Assembly (NCBI RefSeq): GCF_007904085.1
Contig: NZ_CP042326.1
Coordinates: 2,294,001-2,358,000 of the forward strand
Source: Euhalothece natronophila Z-M001
Lineage (GTDB): Bacteria > Cyanobacteriota > Cyanobacteriia > Cyanobacteriales > Rubidibacteraceae
Length of the DNA stretch: 64,000 nt
Direction of reading: 5' to 3'
In this document: positions 1 to 9,025 of the stretch, one piece after another
Numbering within the stretch: position 1 is the first letter of the stretch
How the letters are laid out: each line of letters opens with the position of its first letter
Made by a program: the position numbers and the translations under genes
Notes under the pieces: generated by a model
The model's input: the letters and a program-made list of their open reading frames with translations, nothing else
The model's database searches: none
Told to the model about the DNA's origin: nothing

Positions 1-181
1 GACCTAATCTGGCTCCCATTGCCCCTAATAATAGGGCAGTAACTAATAAAAATAAAACGGCAGGACGAAGCTGTTGCCCGATTGTACGAGATTGTTTTTT
101 CTTCCCACCACCAACATAAGTGTTTTTTCCCTTTTTCTTTTCTTTGGAGGGAAGGCGTAGAGTAAATTGCGAGTATTCCAA
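1..181 (-). CDS. Penicillin-binding protein 2-like transpeptidase, N-terminal fragment
   Basis: Only the first 60 or so codons lie in the window; the gene runs off the left edge. The predicted protein starts with a basic, lysine-rich cytoplasmic stretch, then one hydrophobic segment ending in GAMGARLG. This layout, including the RTIG motif before the membrane anchor, resembles cyanobacterial PBP2/FtsI-type peptidoglycan transpeptidases. The start is taken as TTG at 179-181 because a near-perfect Shine-Dalgarno (GGAGGTGAT) sits just upstream and no in-frame ATG is available. The catalytic domains are outside the window, so the name rests on the N-terminal pattern only. Confidence 0.5.
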   Translation of the reverse strand, partial: MEYSQFTLRLPSKEKKKGKNTYVGGGKKKQSRTIGQQLRPAVLFLLVTALLLGAMGARLG

Positions 182-379
182 AAACTTATCACCTCCAATA
201 CAATAAACCGTCTAAAAATTAGCTCTGCCACAAGCTACCTTCATTGGTAGAAAGTCTTAACTTTTTAAAAACTATACTGAAAAAGAAAAATTTTTAGAGC
301 TGAGTTTTAACTGACTTTTCCCCTGTACAAGACTTGCTAAATAATAGCACGATTAGAACGATTCCTCGACCCAGTATAA

Positions 380-1588
380 CTAAGATTCTGGCTCAATTCT
401 GTAGAGTCCGCCATCAGACTCATCAGTTAGCACATAAATATAGTCATCGGGACCTTCGCGCACATCTCGGATGCGTCCAAGGGTTTGCAGGAGTAATTCT
501 TCTTCGTGGAGAACTTCTTGATCATCAAAAACAACTCGGCGAATCCGCTCGCTGCGTAATCCTCCAGCAAGGAGATTGCCTTCCCAAGCTGGAAAACGGT
601 TTCCTGTTACTAAAGCCAATCCAGAAGGGGCATGAGTGGGGAGAAATTCATAAAAGGGCTCTTCTACTCCCTCAGCACGACGGGCTGTGGCATCAGGGAA
701 GGTTTCTTCGGTGCGATAATCGAGTCCTCGGGTTACTTCTGGCCAACCGTAGTTTTTTCCGCCTTCAATGCGGTTTAATTCATCTCCTCCTCTTGGCCCA
801 TGATCCGTCACCCAAATTTCATCGGTTTCAGGGTTAATGACCATGCCTTGGATATTGCGTAATCCATAAGCATAGATTTCGTCCAAAATCTCGTCATCAT
901 CCACAAAGGGGTTATCTTCTGGGATTGAGCCATCATCATTTAGTCTAATTAAAGTGCCAGCATGATCGTTATTATCTTGGGCGCGGGGGGGATTAGAGCC
1001 GCGATCGCCGATACTCATTAATAATGTCCCATCATTCCTCCAAGCTAACCGCGAGCCATAATGCCGCCCTGGTTGTGAATAACGGTTTTGCACAAATAAT
1101 TCTTCCACATCCACTAAGGTATTGTCTTCGATGCGCCCTCTTGCTAAAGCAGTTGCTGTTTGCCCCTGATTATTGGGCTGGGAGTAAGTCCAATAAATCC
1201 ATCCATTTTCTTCGTAGTCAGGATGAACGGCTAAATCAAGTAATCCTCCTTGCCCTTCACTGGTCATATCAGGCAAGCCAGAAATTTCTGTTAATTCTCC
1301 ATCTGCTAATAAGTTTAAACGCCCTGAACGCTCAGTGATGAGAATGTCCCCTTCTGGTAAAAGGGCCACTGACCAAGGGTTTTCTAAATCTCCTACCACT
1401 TCAATCACACGAATTCTTTCATATTCTGTGCTTTCACTGGCGACTTCTGTCCCATTAACGTCAATTTGATCCGAGTTAGAATTGGCTGGAACGTTAGCTT
1501 GATCCTCCTGATTTTCATCGGGAAGATTGGCACAAGCTGAACTCAACGCAATAATGAGAGGGATAAAAAGAAGCCGTTTCATGGGCAA
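380..1588 (-). CDS. PQQ-dependent sugar dehydrogenase, lipoprotein
   Basis: About 400 residues. It begins with a lipoprotein signal peptide (MKRLLFIP... ending in SSAC), so the mature protein is probably lipid-anchored in the periplasm. The body matches the soluble glucose/sorbosone dehydrogenase (YliI/Asd-like) beta-propeller family: the early PWSVALLPEGDILITER block, the GDRGSNPP region and the LIRLNDDGSIPEDNPF block are hallmark segments. Family members oxidise aldose sugars using PQQ; whether this host makes PQQ cannot be judged here. The protein is very rich in Asp and Glu. Two start codons two residues apart are possible (1588 or 1582). DUF760 lies just upstream on the same strand, 9 bp away. 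Confidence 0.85.
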   Translation of the reverse strand: MPMKRLLFIPLIIALSSACANLPDENQEDQANVPANSNSDQIDVNGTEVASESTEYERIRVIEVVGDLENPWSVALLPEGDILITERSGRLNLLADGELTEISGLPDMTSEGQGGLLDLAVHPDYEENGWIYWTYSQPNNQGQTATALARGRIEDNTLVDVEELFVQNRYSQPGRHYGSRLAWRNDGTLLMSIGDRGSNPPRAQDNNDHAGTLIRLNDDGSIPEDNPFVDDDEILDEIYAYGLRNIQGMVINPETDEIWVTDHGPRGGDELNRIEGGKNYGWPEVTRGLDYRTEETFPDATARRAEGVEEPFYEFLPTHAPSGLALVTGNRFPAWEGNLLAGGLRSERIRRVVFDDQEVLHEEELLLQTLGRIRDVREGPDDYIYVLTDESDGGLYRIEPES

Positions 1589-1597
1589 TAGGGTAGT

Positions 1598-1954
1598 TTA
1601 CGAGTTAATGTCTTGACTGTTATCCATTCGCGTTTCTAATTCCATACGTTGTTCCATTTGACGTAAGAAATAGCCTGTCATCATGGCTGAAGCTAGCATA
1701 CTAGAGAGATTATCATGGTCTGTGGTGACTTGTACTTGAAAATGCTCGGAGGGTAACGCCCCTACCAGTCCTTGTACGTTTTGAGAAACAATTTCTCTGG
1801 CATCAGGGCTGATCGATCGCGCAATTTCGGCTAAAACATCAGGATTTTGTTGTTCAAGGTATTGTAGAAGAGAATTTTTGGCTTCCTCATTGGAAGATGA
1901 TCCTGATTGATTGTTACTTGCGTCAGAGTTAAAGAAATTAGGGTCAAATACCAT
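1598..1954 (-). CDS. DUF760 domain-containing protein
   Basis: 118 residues. It belongs to the DUF760 family shared by cyanobacteria and plastids, seen in the central NPDVLAEIARSISPDAREIV block and the ASAMMTGYFLRQMEQRMELE block. There is no signal peptide or membrane segment, so it is probably soluble. The N-terminus is Asn/Ser-rich and low in complexity. Its function is unknown. It probably shares a transcript with the sugar dehydrogenase 9 bp downstream and is divergent from obgE. Confidence 0.8.
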   Translation of the reverse strand: MVFDPNFFNSDASNNQSGSSSNEEAKNSLLQYLEQQNPDVLAEIARSISPDAREIVSQNVQGLVGALPSEHFQVQVTTDHDNLSSMLASAMMTGYFLRQMEQRMELETRMDNSQDINS

Positions 1955-2030
1955 CAGTAAATGTTGTAGAGTTTAAGACCTGCTTCTTAAATAGTTTAAA
2001 CTATGATTGAATATATCTCCACATTTGACG

Positions 2031-3023
2031 ATGCAATTTATTGATCAAGCGGACATTGAAGTGATTGCTGGTAAGGGCGGAGACGGGATTGTTGCCTTTC
2101 TTCGAGAAAAATATGTTCCCGCAGGAGGACCGGCGGGTGGCAATGGAGGTCGTGGCGGATCAATTATTTTAGAAGCAGATGAAAATATCCAAACGCTCCT
2201 TGATTTTCGCTATCAACACTGTTTTCAAGCCGAAAATGGCAAACGTGGGGGGCCCAAGAATATGACGGGGGCTAATGGGCGCGATCGCGTTTTGCACGTC
2301 CCTTGTGGCACCATTGTCTATAATACAGAAACGAATGAAGTTATTGGCGATTTAGTTCACCATCAGCAACAACTTTGTGTGGCTAAAGGAGGAAAGGGCG
2401 GTTTAGGCAATCGTCACTTCCTGAGTAATCATAATCGCGCTCCCGAAAAAGCACTCCCCGGACTGCCAGGGGAACAACGTCACCTTCGCCTGGAATTAAA
2501 ACTCTTAGCAGAAGTGGGGATTATTGGCTTACCCAATGCAGGGAAATCTACTTTAATTTCCGCTCTTTCTGCCGCTAAACCCAAGGTTGCAGATTATCCG
2601 TTCACAACTTTAGTTCCTAACTTAGGCATTGTCCGCAAACCTACAGGAGACGGAACTGTATTTGCCGATATTCCCGGATTAATTGCTGGCGCACATGAAG
2701 GAGTAGGCTTAGGGCATGAGTTTTTACGTCACGTAGAACGCACTAAAATTCTGCTACACATGATCGATCTCAACGCCGATGATCCCATTCAAGACTATAA
2801 AACCATTCAAGAAGAGTTAGTGGCTTATAAACCTGAATTAGCCCAACGCAAGCAAATTTTAGTCTTAAACAAAGTAGATGTGGTTGATTCTGAGATGGTA
2901 ACAGAGATTCAATCCACCTTTTCCCAATTTCTGAATATCCCTATTTTATCCATTTCTGCTGTTAGCCGAGAGGGGTTAGATAACCTTTTAAATTGGGTTT
3001 GGGAAGCCTTAGAGGATTCCTAG
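2031..3023 (+). CDS. obgE: Obg GTPase (ribosome assembly)
   Basis: 330 residues from the ATG at 2031. A longer reading from a TTG at 2007 is possible, but the family begins with MQFIDQADIEV-type sequence, so the ATG is preferred. The N-terminal Obg fold is glycine-rich (GKGGDGI, GGRGG). The G domain follows, with G1 GLPNAGKS near residue 165, the DIPGL switch, and NKVD. It lacks the extra C-terminal OCT domain of some homologues. Obg acts in 50S subunit maturation and stress signalling. It reads away from the DUF760/sugar dehydrogenase pair. Confidence 0.95.
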   Translation: MQFIDQADIEVIAGKGGDGIVAFLREKYVPAGGPAGGNGGRGGSIILEADENIQTLLDFRYQHCFQAENGKRGGPKNMTGANGRDRVLHVPCGTIVYNTETNEVIGDLVHHQQQLCVAKGGKGGLGNRHFLSNHNRAPEKALPGLPGEQRHLRLELKLLAEVGIIGLPNAGKSTLISALSAAKPKVADYPFTTLVPNLGIVRKPTGDGTVFADIPGLIAGAHEGVGLGHEFLRHVERTKILLHMIDLNADDPIQDYKTIQEELVAYKPELAQRKQILVLNKVDVVDSEMVTEIQSTFSQFLNIPILSISAVSREGLDNLLNWVWEALEDS

Positions 3024-3100
3024 TTGCTACTGAGAGCATCTAGGCGTTTTCTGGGAAGAGATGATAGCTTAAAGTTAACTGGATCAAAGGCAAACTCATA

Positions 3101-3682
3101 ATGCGGTTATCGATCTGCTTACCTGAAATTCCATTAACAGTAACGCCTGAACAGTTTGCTGCGATCGCGGCAGAAAACCGTGACTTACGATTAGAGCGAA
3201 CTGCTAAGGGAGAATTGATTGTGAATCCACCAACAGGTAGTGAATCTGGTAGGCATAATTTTAGAATTTTAGGTCAGCTATTCGGTTGGTGCGACCAGCA
3301 TCCAGAGCTAGGGGAGGGGTTTGATTCCTCAGCAGGCTTTCAGTTGCCCAATGGGGCGATCCGATCACCTGATGCGGCTTGGGCCAAGCGCGATCGTTGG
3401 GAGGCTCTAACTCAAGCGGAAAAAGAAGGCTTTGCACCGCTCTGCCCTGATTTCGTGGTGGAGTTGCGCTCAAAAACGGATTCTCTGCCAATGCTACAAG
3501 ACAAAATGCAGGAATATCTTAACAATGGTATGCGTTTAGGTTGGCTGATTGATCGGCAAAGCAAACGGGTTGAAATTTACCGAGTGGGACGCGAAGTTGA
3601 GATGATCGAGAAGCCAGAAGCGTTAACTGGAGAGGAAGTATTACCAGAGTTTGTCCTCTTCCTAGAGCGTGTTTGGCAATAG
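3101..3682 (+). CDS. Uma2-family (DUF820) PD-(D/E)XK nuclease-like protein
   Basis: 193 residues. Diagnostic features are the MTPEQF-like opening (VTPEQFAAIA), the PPTG...GRHN block, the SPDAAW motif with the conserved Asp, the FVVELRS motif with the conserved Glu, and LGWLIDRQSKRVEIYR near the end. This is the Uma2/DUF820 family, expanded many-fold in cyanobacteria and predicted to have a restriction-endonuclease-like fold. Its biological role is not established. It lies convergent to pstB, with 14 bp between the stop codons. Confidence 0.85.
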   Translation: MRLSICLPEIPLTVTPEQFAAIAAENRDLRLERTAKGELIVNPPTGSESGRHNFRILGQLFGWCDQHPELGEGFDSSAGFQLPNGAIRSPDAAWAKRDRWEALTQAEKEGFAPLCPDFVVELRSKTDSLPMLQDKMQEYLNNGMRLGWLIDRQSKRVEIYRVGREVEMIEKPEALTGEEVLPEFVLFLERVWQ

Positions 3683-3696
3683 TAACAATATTTAAA

Positions 3697-4494
3697 TTAA
3701 CCAAAACGACCACTAATATAATCCCGTGTGCGTTCATCAGTTGCGTCATGAAACATTTTTTCCGTGGTATCCACTTCCACTAAATAACCGACTCTTCCCC
3801 CATTGTCTAAAGCCTCAGCATTAAAGAACGCCGTATAATCAGCAACCCGAGAAGCCTGTTGCATATTGTGAGTAACAATCACGATGGTGTATTTTTCCTT
3901 AAGATTATTCATCAGATCCTCAATGCGCTTAGTAGAGATGGGATCTAACGCTGAACAAGGTTCATCCATTAGAATAACATCAGGCTGTAGCGCGATCGCG
4001 CGAGCAATACACAATCGCTGTTTTTGTCCTCCTGATAAAGACGTTCCCAACTTTTTGAGATTATCCTTCACCTCATCCCAAAGCCCCACATCTTTTAAAG
4101 CTGTTTCCACACGCTCATTTAAGCGATCTCGAATTCCATTTACCCGTAATCCATAAGCGACATTATCAAAAATGCTCTTGGGAAAAGGATTTGGCTGTTG
4201 AAACACCATCCCGATACGACGGCGCACCACAATGGGGTTAACTTCCTTGCCATAAAGTTTTTGACCGCGATAATTTAATTCTCCTTTAACTTCAGCCCCA
4301 GGAATTAAATCATTCGTGCGATTAAAGCAACGTAAGAGGGTACTTTTTCCACATCCCGATGGCCCAATTAGCGCGGTAATTTGACCCTCTAAAATATCCA
4401 TCGTGACATCTCGTAAGGCGCGAGTGTCGCCATAGTAAACATCTAAATTTTTTACTTCAAAAACCCGTCGGGTTTCTACGACTGTACTACTCAT
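3697..4494 (-). CDS. pstB: Phosphate ABC transporter ATP-binding protein
   Basis: 265 residues from the ATG at 4492-4494; a TTG two codons earlier is a weaker start. It carries Walker [10 protein letters not shown] near residue 44, the Q-loop, the ABC signature LSGGQKQR near residue 155, Walker B VILMDEP and the H-loop VTHNM. The CSALDPIS segment after Walker B is characteristic of PstB. It energises high-affinity phosphate uptake through PstC-PstA. It is the last gene of pstS-pstC-pstA-pstB, 19 bp after pstA. No phoU follows within the window. Confidence 0.96.
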   Translation of the reverse strand: MSSTVVETRRVFEVKNLDVYYGDTRALRDVTMDILEGQITALIGPSGCGKSTLLRCFNRTNDLIPGAEVKGELNYRGQKLYGKEVNPIVVRRRIGMVFQQPNPFPKSIFDNVAYGLRVNGIRDRLNERVETALKDVGLWDEVKDNLKKLGTSLSGGQKQRLCIARAIALQPDVILMDEPCSALDPISTKRIEDLMNNLKEKYTIVIVTHNMQQASRVADYTAFFNAEALDNGGRVGYLVEVDTTEKMFHDATDERTRDYISGRFG

Positions 4495-4513
4495 AACCAA
4501 ATATCCTTAAAAA

Positions 4514-5419
4514 CTAAAATTTCTTCTTACGAGTCAATAACCGCGCTAAAATACTGAAAGTCATCACCATTGCTAAGAGAACCAAAGACGCAGCCCAAGC
4601 CAAACTCTGGGAAGCCTGATAAGGCATAATCGAAAAAAAGTAAATCAAAACTGGCATTGTTGCTGTCGGTTCCCAAACACTGGTTGACCAATAAGTATTA
4701 TTAAAGGCAGTAAACAATAAAGGTGCGGCTTCTCCTGCGGCTCTAGCGGTTGCTAAAACAACGCCTGTCACAATTGAAGTTAGCGCAGCGGGTAACACAA
4801 TTTGAGTAATCGTTTGAAATTGTGTTGCGCCAATTCCTCTTGCTGCCAAACGCATTTCATTGGGAACTAATAATAAAGCCTCTTCTGTAGCACGAATAAT
4901 GTAAGGTAACATTAATACTGCTAGGGCAACACCCCCTGAAAAAGCGGAAAAAGAGCCAAATCTTCTAACCACTATCGAATAAGCAAATAAGCCACACATA
5001 ATAGCGGGAATCCCAGAAAGAACATTGGCAGAGAACTTAACAAAATAGGCTAGCCTTGTGCCACGCCCAAATTCTGCTAAATAAATCGCTGCCAACACGC
5101 CCACGGGAACTGCAATTGAAATGGCAACCCCTAAAACCATCAAAGTCCCAACTATGGCATGACCAAATCCACCCTCAGCAAGACCTGGCGGTGGAGGCAG
5201 TTTGGTAAAAATATCAGGGAAGACCAGCGCATCCACGCCTCGTTCAAAAACGCTAAATAACACCCACAGTAAAGGTGCAACAATAGCTGCTGCAAAGACC
5301 ATGCTGAGAATCGTTAAGACATTGCCCGTAATGCGACGTTGGGGATTCATTTTCTGATTACTAATATCAAAATTATCCCCTTCACTGGCTAAGGAAGGTT
5401 TACGATTTCGTTTTGCCAT
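4514..5419 (-). CDS. pstA: Phosphate ABC transporter permease PstA
   Basis: 301 residues with about six hydrophobic segments. The EAA-type permease loop is visible as RAAGEAAPLLF in the second half, and LSGIPAIMCGLFAY is typical of PstA. The protein begins with a charged cytoplasmic tail of about 30 residues (MAKRNRKPSL...). It forms the inner-membrane channel with PstC. It sits between pstC (67 bp upstream) and pstB in the same transcription unit. Confidence 0.95.
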   Translation of the reverse strand: MAKRNRKPSLASEGDNFDISNQKMNPQRRITGNVLTILSMVFAAAIVAPLLWVLFSVFERGVDALVFPDIFTKLPPPPGLAEGGFGHAIVGTLMVLGVAISIAVPVGVLAAIYLAEFGRGTRLAYFVKFSANVLSGIPAIMCGLFAYSIVVRRFGSFSAFSGGVALAVLMLPYIIRATEEALLLVPNEMRLAARGIGATQFQTITQIVLPAALTSIVTGVVLATARAAGEAAPLLFTAFNNTYWSTSVWEPTATMPVLIYFFSIMPYQASQSLAWAASLVLLAMVMTFSILARLLTRKKKF

Positions 5420-5486
5420 AATTTATCCTTTTCACCATGAATCTGTCATCTACTATACAAAATTTTTTAAGAGTCTCTTGATTTAA

Positions 5487-6449
5487 TTACTCAATGTTTT
5501 GAAAACGCCGAATGATCAATTCTGAAAGAATATTGACCACTAAAGACAAAATCATTAACACTAACGCCCCATACATTAACGCTGCCACCTGAGTTCGTCC
5601 AGCTTCCCCAAACTGAGAAGCAATTAAGCCCGTAATCGTTGACCCCGGTTCAATTAAAGAGAGATTAAAACGGTTAGCATTCCCGACCATCATCGCTGCC
5701 ACCATAGTTTCCCCCATGGCTCGACCAAGGGCAAGCATAATTGAGCTAATAATGCCAGATAATCCTGCAGGAATCAAAACTCGTAAAATAGTTTCCCAAC
5801 GAGTTGCCCCCAACGCTAAAGAACCAGTGCGGAGGTCACTAGGTAATACCTCAAAGGTACTGCGAGTAATAGAAATAATAATTGGCACGATCATAATGGA
5901 TAGCACCATTCCCACAATTAATAAGTTATTAGAACGGGCAGTGCCTTCAAAAAATGGCATCCAGCCTAGGATGTCATTCAAAAACCGAAAGAACGGTCGT
6001 ACTACAGGTACAAGAACAAAAATTCCCCACAAGCCTAAGACAACGCTGGGAATAGAAACAATTAGCTCAATGAGAAAGGCAATGGGGGTTGTTACCCATT
6101 TAGGCGCAAAATCTTCAGTTAAGAAAATGGCTGTCCCAATTCCAAGGGGAATGGCGATGAGGAGAGCAATAAAAGAGGTCATTAAAGTGCCATAAATTTG
6201 GGGCAATACACCATAAGTCGTGGTGACTGGGTTCCAAGTAGCCTCAAAAAGGAAGCCAAAGCCAAATTGTTGAATGGCGGGTAATGCTTCTAGGGCAGTT
6301 TGGGCAATAATCCAAAATAAAACCGCTCCAGCCCCAATTGCTAGCAATAAAGTAAAGCCTAAAAACCCCACATCCAGCACCCGAGTGGTATCTGTTTGTT
6401 TTTCCAGACCTTTTCGCTGGAATTCAGTTGATTGATCCTCAGGTTTCAT
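5487..6449 (-). CDS. pstC: Phosphate ABC transporter permease PstC
   Basis: 320 residues with about six membrane segments. Recognisable PstC features are the IVSIPSVVLGLWGIFVLVP segment and the GRAMGETMVAAMMVGN permease loop near residue 245. It pairs with PstA to form the phosphate channel. It lies 93 bp downstream of pstS on the same strand, and transcription is expected to start at the Pho-box promoter upstream of pstS. Confidence 0.95.
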   Translation of the reverse strand: MKPEDQSTEFQRKGLEKQTDTTRVLDVGFLGFTLLLAIGAGAVLFWIIAQTALEALPAIQQFGFGFLFEATWNPVTTTYGVLPQIYGTLMTSFIALLIAIPLGIGTAIFLTEDFAPKWVTTPIAFLIELIVSIPSVVLGLWGIFVLVPVVRPFFRFLNDILGWMPFFEGTARSNNLLIVGMVLSIMIVPIIISITRSTFEVLPSDLRTGSLALGATRWETILRVLIPAGLSGIISSIMLALGRAMGETMVAAMMVGNANRFNLSLIEPGSTITGLIASQFGEAGRTQVAALMYGALVLMILSLVVNILSELIIRRFQNIE

Positions 6450-6542
6450 AATTCTTTTTTTTCTACTTAGAAGAAGCTTTCATATAATTTTGTAAACAGG
6501 AGTGCTACGTTTTCACACTCCTATTATTTGAGTAGCAATCCT

Positions 6543-7676
6543 CTAGGGATTGTACTCGGTTTCAACTCTTTCGTCTAAATATTCTTGTACTTGTTCCACT
6601 ACCTCATCGGGTAAAGGCAAATACAGCAGTTCTTCTGTAAGCTCGCGACCTTCTGGCCCCATTGCCCATTCAAAAACATCACGAGTGGCTTGCCAGGTCT
6701 CTTGGTTGTCATACTCTTGATAAACCATTACCCAAACTAGACCAACAATGGGATAGGAATCTTCTCCTTCTGGATCAGGAACTAACAGGGCAAAATCATC
6801 TGGAATTTCTTCGTCAAGAAGAGCATTGGCACCGGTTTCTGGGGAGGGTTCAATCATGTTCCCAGCCTGATTTTCGATCAAAGCAACGTCAATATCATTG
6901 AGAGAAGCATAAGCATAAGAAAGATAGCCAATTGCGCCTTCTTCTTGCTGAATATTGGCAGAAACCCCTTCGTTTCCTTGACCGCCAATTCCCACTGGCC
7001 AATCAACAGAGGTGGCAGCACCAGCCTCCCAATCAGGACACACTGTGTCAATGTGGTTAGTAAAAACAAAGGTCGTTCCACTGCCATCAGAGCGGTAAAC
7101 CCAGAGAATATCTAAATCTGGGAGATCGAGATCAGGGTTATCTTCTGCGATCGCGGGATCATCCCACTCGGTAATGTTACCAGTAACAATGCCGCAATAA
7201 GTATCCCGAGACAATTCTAACTCTCGATCATCAACGCCCGGTATGTTATAGGCAAACGGAACAAAGCCTCCAGTAACAGGAATTTGAATTGGCTCATAGC
7301 CATAAGCATCCCTGAACTCTTCCAAACGCTCTTCATCATCGGTGATTGGGGCTTCACTTGCTCCAAAATTCACAGTGCCATTAATGTATTGTTCTAAACC
7401 AGCACCACTACCAACGGATTGGTAATTAACCCGTACATTGGAGTCAACCTCTCTATTATACGCATCAAACCAACGCTGGAATAGGGGAGCTGGAAATGAT
7501 GCACCTGCACCACTGATAGTGACAGTTCCGCCGTTACCATCAGTTTGTTCTTGGGGAGTATCTCCATTAGTTCCTGGGATATCACCATCTGTATCAGGAG
7601 GAGGTTCGCAAGCAGCTAGGGCGAATACTAAAGGGAGAGAACTAATTGCTAAAAACAGTTTACGATTGAGGAACAT
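6543..7676 (-). CDS. pstS: Phosphate-binding lipoprotein PstS
   Basis: 377 residues from the ATG at 7674-7676; a GTG four codons upstream is in frame but less likely. The signal peptide ends in the lipobox ALAAC, so this is a periplasmic lipoprotein. Phosphate-binding blocks are present: SGAGASFPAPLFQRW near the N-terminus, YQSVGSGAG, GASEAPI, and VYRSDGSGTTFVF. The mature protein starts with an acidic, Gly/Thr-rich linker and is strikingly rich in Asp and Glu. It delivers phosphate to PstCA and is the first gene of the operon. Confidence 0.95.
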   Translation of the reverse strand: MFLNRKLFLAISSLPLVFALAACEPPPDTDGDIPGTNGDTPQEQTDGNGGTVTISGAGASFPAPLFQRWFDAYNREVDSNVRVNYQSVGSGAGLEQYINGTVNFGASEAPITDDEERLEEFRDAYGYEPIQIPVTGGFVPFAYNIPGVDDRELELSRDTYCGIVTGNITEWDDPAIAEDNPDLDLPDLDILWVYRSDGSGTTFVFTNHIDTVCPDWEAGAATSVDWPVGIGGQGNEGVSANIQQEEGAIGYLSYAYASLNDIDVALIENQAGNMIEPSPETGANALLDEEIPDDFALLVPDPEGEDSYPIVGLVWVMVYQEYDNQETWQATRDVFEWAMGPEGRELTEELLYLPLPDEVVEQVQEYLDERVETEYNP

Positions 7677-7785
7677 AAAAAAATACACTTATTTCATGAA
7701 ACAACTTCGATATGAAATGAAATTAATAATGCTAAATCAAGAATACCTGTCTTACTTAGCACTCCATGAGCAAGATATCAGCCTT

Positions 7786-7815
7786 AGGTAAAGAGAACGT
7801 TAATAACCATTTAAG
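7786..7815 (-). promoter_or_regulatory. Pho box upstream of pstS
   Basis: Read on the minus strand there are three 8-bp units in direct repeat with 3-bp spacers: CTTAAATG, ATTAACGT and CTTTACCT. This matches the cyanobacterial Pho-box layout (pyrimidine-TTAA-type octamers at 11-bp periodicity) bound by SphR/PhoB. It lies about 110 bp upstream of the pstS start and points toward the pst operon. A probable sphR lies 5 kb away in the same window. Confidence 0.7.
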
Positions 7816-7893
7816 AAATGAGAAAGCCCAACTATTTCCTTTCTCTTGCTGCAGGAAGGGTAAACCTGTTACTATAGTTTTTTGGTAAGAGAT

Positions 7894-7966
7894 GCCAGCG
7901 TAGCTCAGTTGGTAGAGCAACTCACTTGTAATGAGTAGGTCAGGGGTTCGAGTCCCCTTGCTGGCT
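7894..7966 (+). tRNA. tRNA-Thr (anticodon TGT)
   Basis: A full cloverleaf can be drawn. The acceptor stem GCCAGCG pairs with TGCTGGC, the D-arm contains AGCTCAGTTGGTAGAGC, and the anticodon stem ACTCA/TGAGT encloses the loop CTTGTAA. The T-arm is GGGGTTCGAGTCCCC. No CCA is encoded. A TATAGT box at 7873-7878 lies just upstream, and a short T run follows the gene. Confidence 0.95.
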
Positions 7967-7992
7967 TTTTGTACGGTGATAGATTCGTGTTA

Positions 7993-8706
7993 TTAGTCAT
8001 TAATAACGGTATGAATCGGGATCACTTGTACCACACAGTTGCTATAGCCTAAGCCTTCTAGGGTGCTAACAAATTCTGGAGTCCACACTGTTTGTTTCAC
8101 TTCAATGTTGTGCTGTTGAAAAAAGGTTAGAAGGCGCGATCGCGCAATTCCCGCTAATGCTTGGTTAACTACAGGAGTCCACCAAATTCCCTCTTTCCAT
8201 CCCCATAAATTCCCTGTACTGGTTTCTAACCAATTTCCGTTTTCATCCACTAAAATCGCTTCTTGTGCCCCTTTTTCTTTCGCTCTTTGTAACGCTAACC
8301 AACTTCCCAAATAATTTCCTGTTTTATGTTCAGGGAGATGCCGCGAGAAACTACTGTTATTAGCAACCCAAGCTGTAATTCCCTCTTCTTGTCGCTGTTT
8401 TAAGTCGGACGGTAAATTTCGTCCTGTAATCCATTCTCGACCGTCGGGAAATAAAGTAATCCGAATCACGGGATAGGATTGGGCTAATAAGGTTGCCCCC
8501 TTCCTCACTTGTTGCCAATTCGGCGGTTGCCAATGAAAGGCTTTTAAGGAATAGTTCAAACGCTGACAGTGAGCTTGCCATTGATCTAAATGTTGCCCAT
8601 AAACTCGCAAAGTTGTAAATACTGTCGCCCCATAAAGTAACCCAGGATCAGTCTGATAAAGCGCGATCGTATCGGCGGTTAAAAGTTTACCATTGTACCA
8701 CTGCAT
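7993..8706 (-). CDS. Aminotransferase class IV, probable aminodeoxychorismate lyase
   Basis: 237 residues of PLP fold type IV. The catalytic lysine is K128 in EHKTGNYL, and the cofactor-binding ETSTGNLWGW block follows. Its length and the lack of branched-chain aminotransferase signatures favour PabC, which converts 4-amino-4-deoxychorismate to p-aminobenzoate for folate. A D-amino-acid or branched-chain transaminase role cannot be excluded. It is convergent with the tRNA-Thr gene and divergent from accD. Confidence 0.75.
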   Translation of the reverse strand: MQWYNGKLLTADTIALYQTDPGLLYGATVFTTLRVYGQHLDQWQAHCQRLNYSLKAFHWQPPNWQQVRKGATLLAQSYPVIRITLFPDGREWITGRNLPSDLKQRQEEGITAWVANNSSFSRHLPEHKTGNYLGSWLALQRAKEKGAQEAILVDENGNWLETSTGNLWGWKEGIWWTPVVNQALAGIARSRLLTFFQQHNIEVKQTVWTPEFVSTLEGLGYSNCVVQVIPIHTVIND

Positions 8707-8839
8707 AATTGACTACTAACAATTGTTTTGTTGTCAAGCATAAATCAGGAATCCTAATTGTATAACCTCTTAAAGATTAGATTTTTCTATTTAATTCTCA
8801 GCTTTACCTTTCTTAATCTACAAAAAATTAGGGAACTTA

Positions 8840-8869
8840 TTGACGAAATTGTGCTGTCTCAGGTATAGT
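8840..8869 (+). promoter_or_regulatory. Sigma-70-type promoter candidate P1 upstream of accD
   Basis: TTGACG, an 18-bp spacer and TATAGT lie about 290 bp before accD. The predicted transcript would open with a small perfect hairpin (AAAATCC-AAA-GGATTTT, 8880-8896), followed by a second palindrome ATAGGAGCCTAT at 8914-8925. It may be a distal accD promoter with a structured leader or the promoter of a short RNA. No open reading frame of note follows it before accD. Confidence 0.4.
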
Positions 8870-9025
8870 AACGAAAATAAAAATCCAAAGGATTTTGCTG
8901 TCTTAAAATACTTATAGGAGCCTATCCCCTCGAAATTCCGTCCTTAGTTAACAAAACTTATTTGCTTTTTTGACCCTTCGTCGCATGTATTTTTGTAACA
9001 TAAAATAACATTTAATTAAGCAGTG

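Noticed and set aside
43-231. 62-codon frame at the left edge, minus strand
   Set aside because: It is out of frame with the PBP2-like reading, which has the strong ribosome site and a membrane anchor.
8980-9020. HLR1-like site (TTTGTAAC..AAAATAAC) upstream of accD
   Set aside because: The second half deviates too far from the HLR1 consensus to claim RpaB binding.
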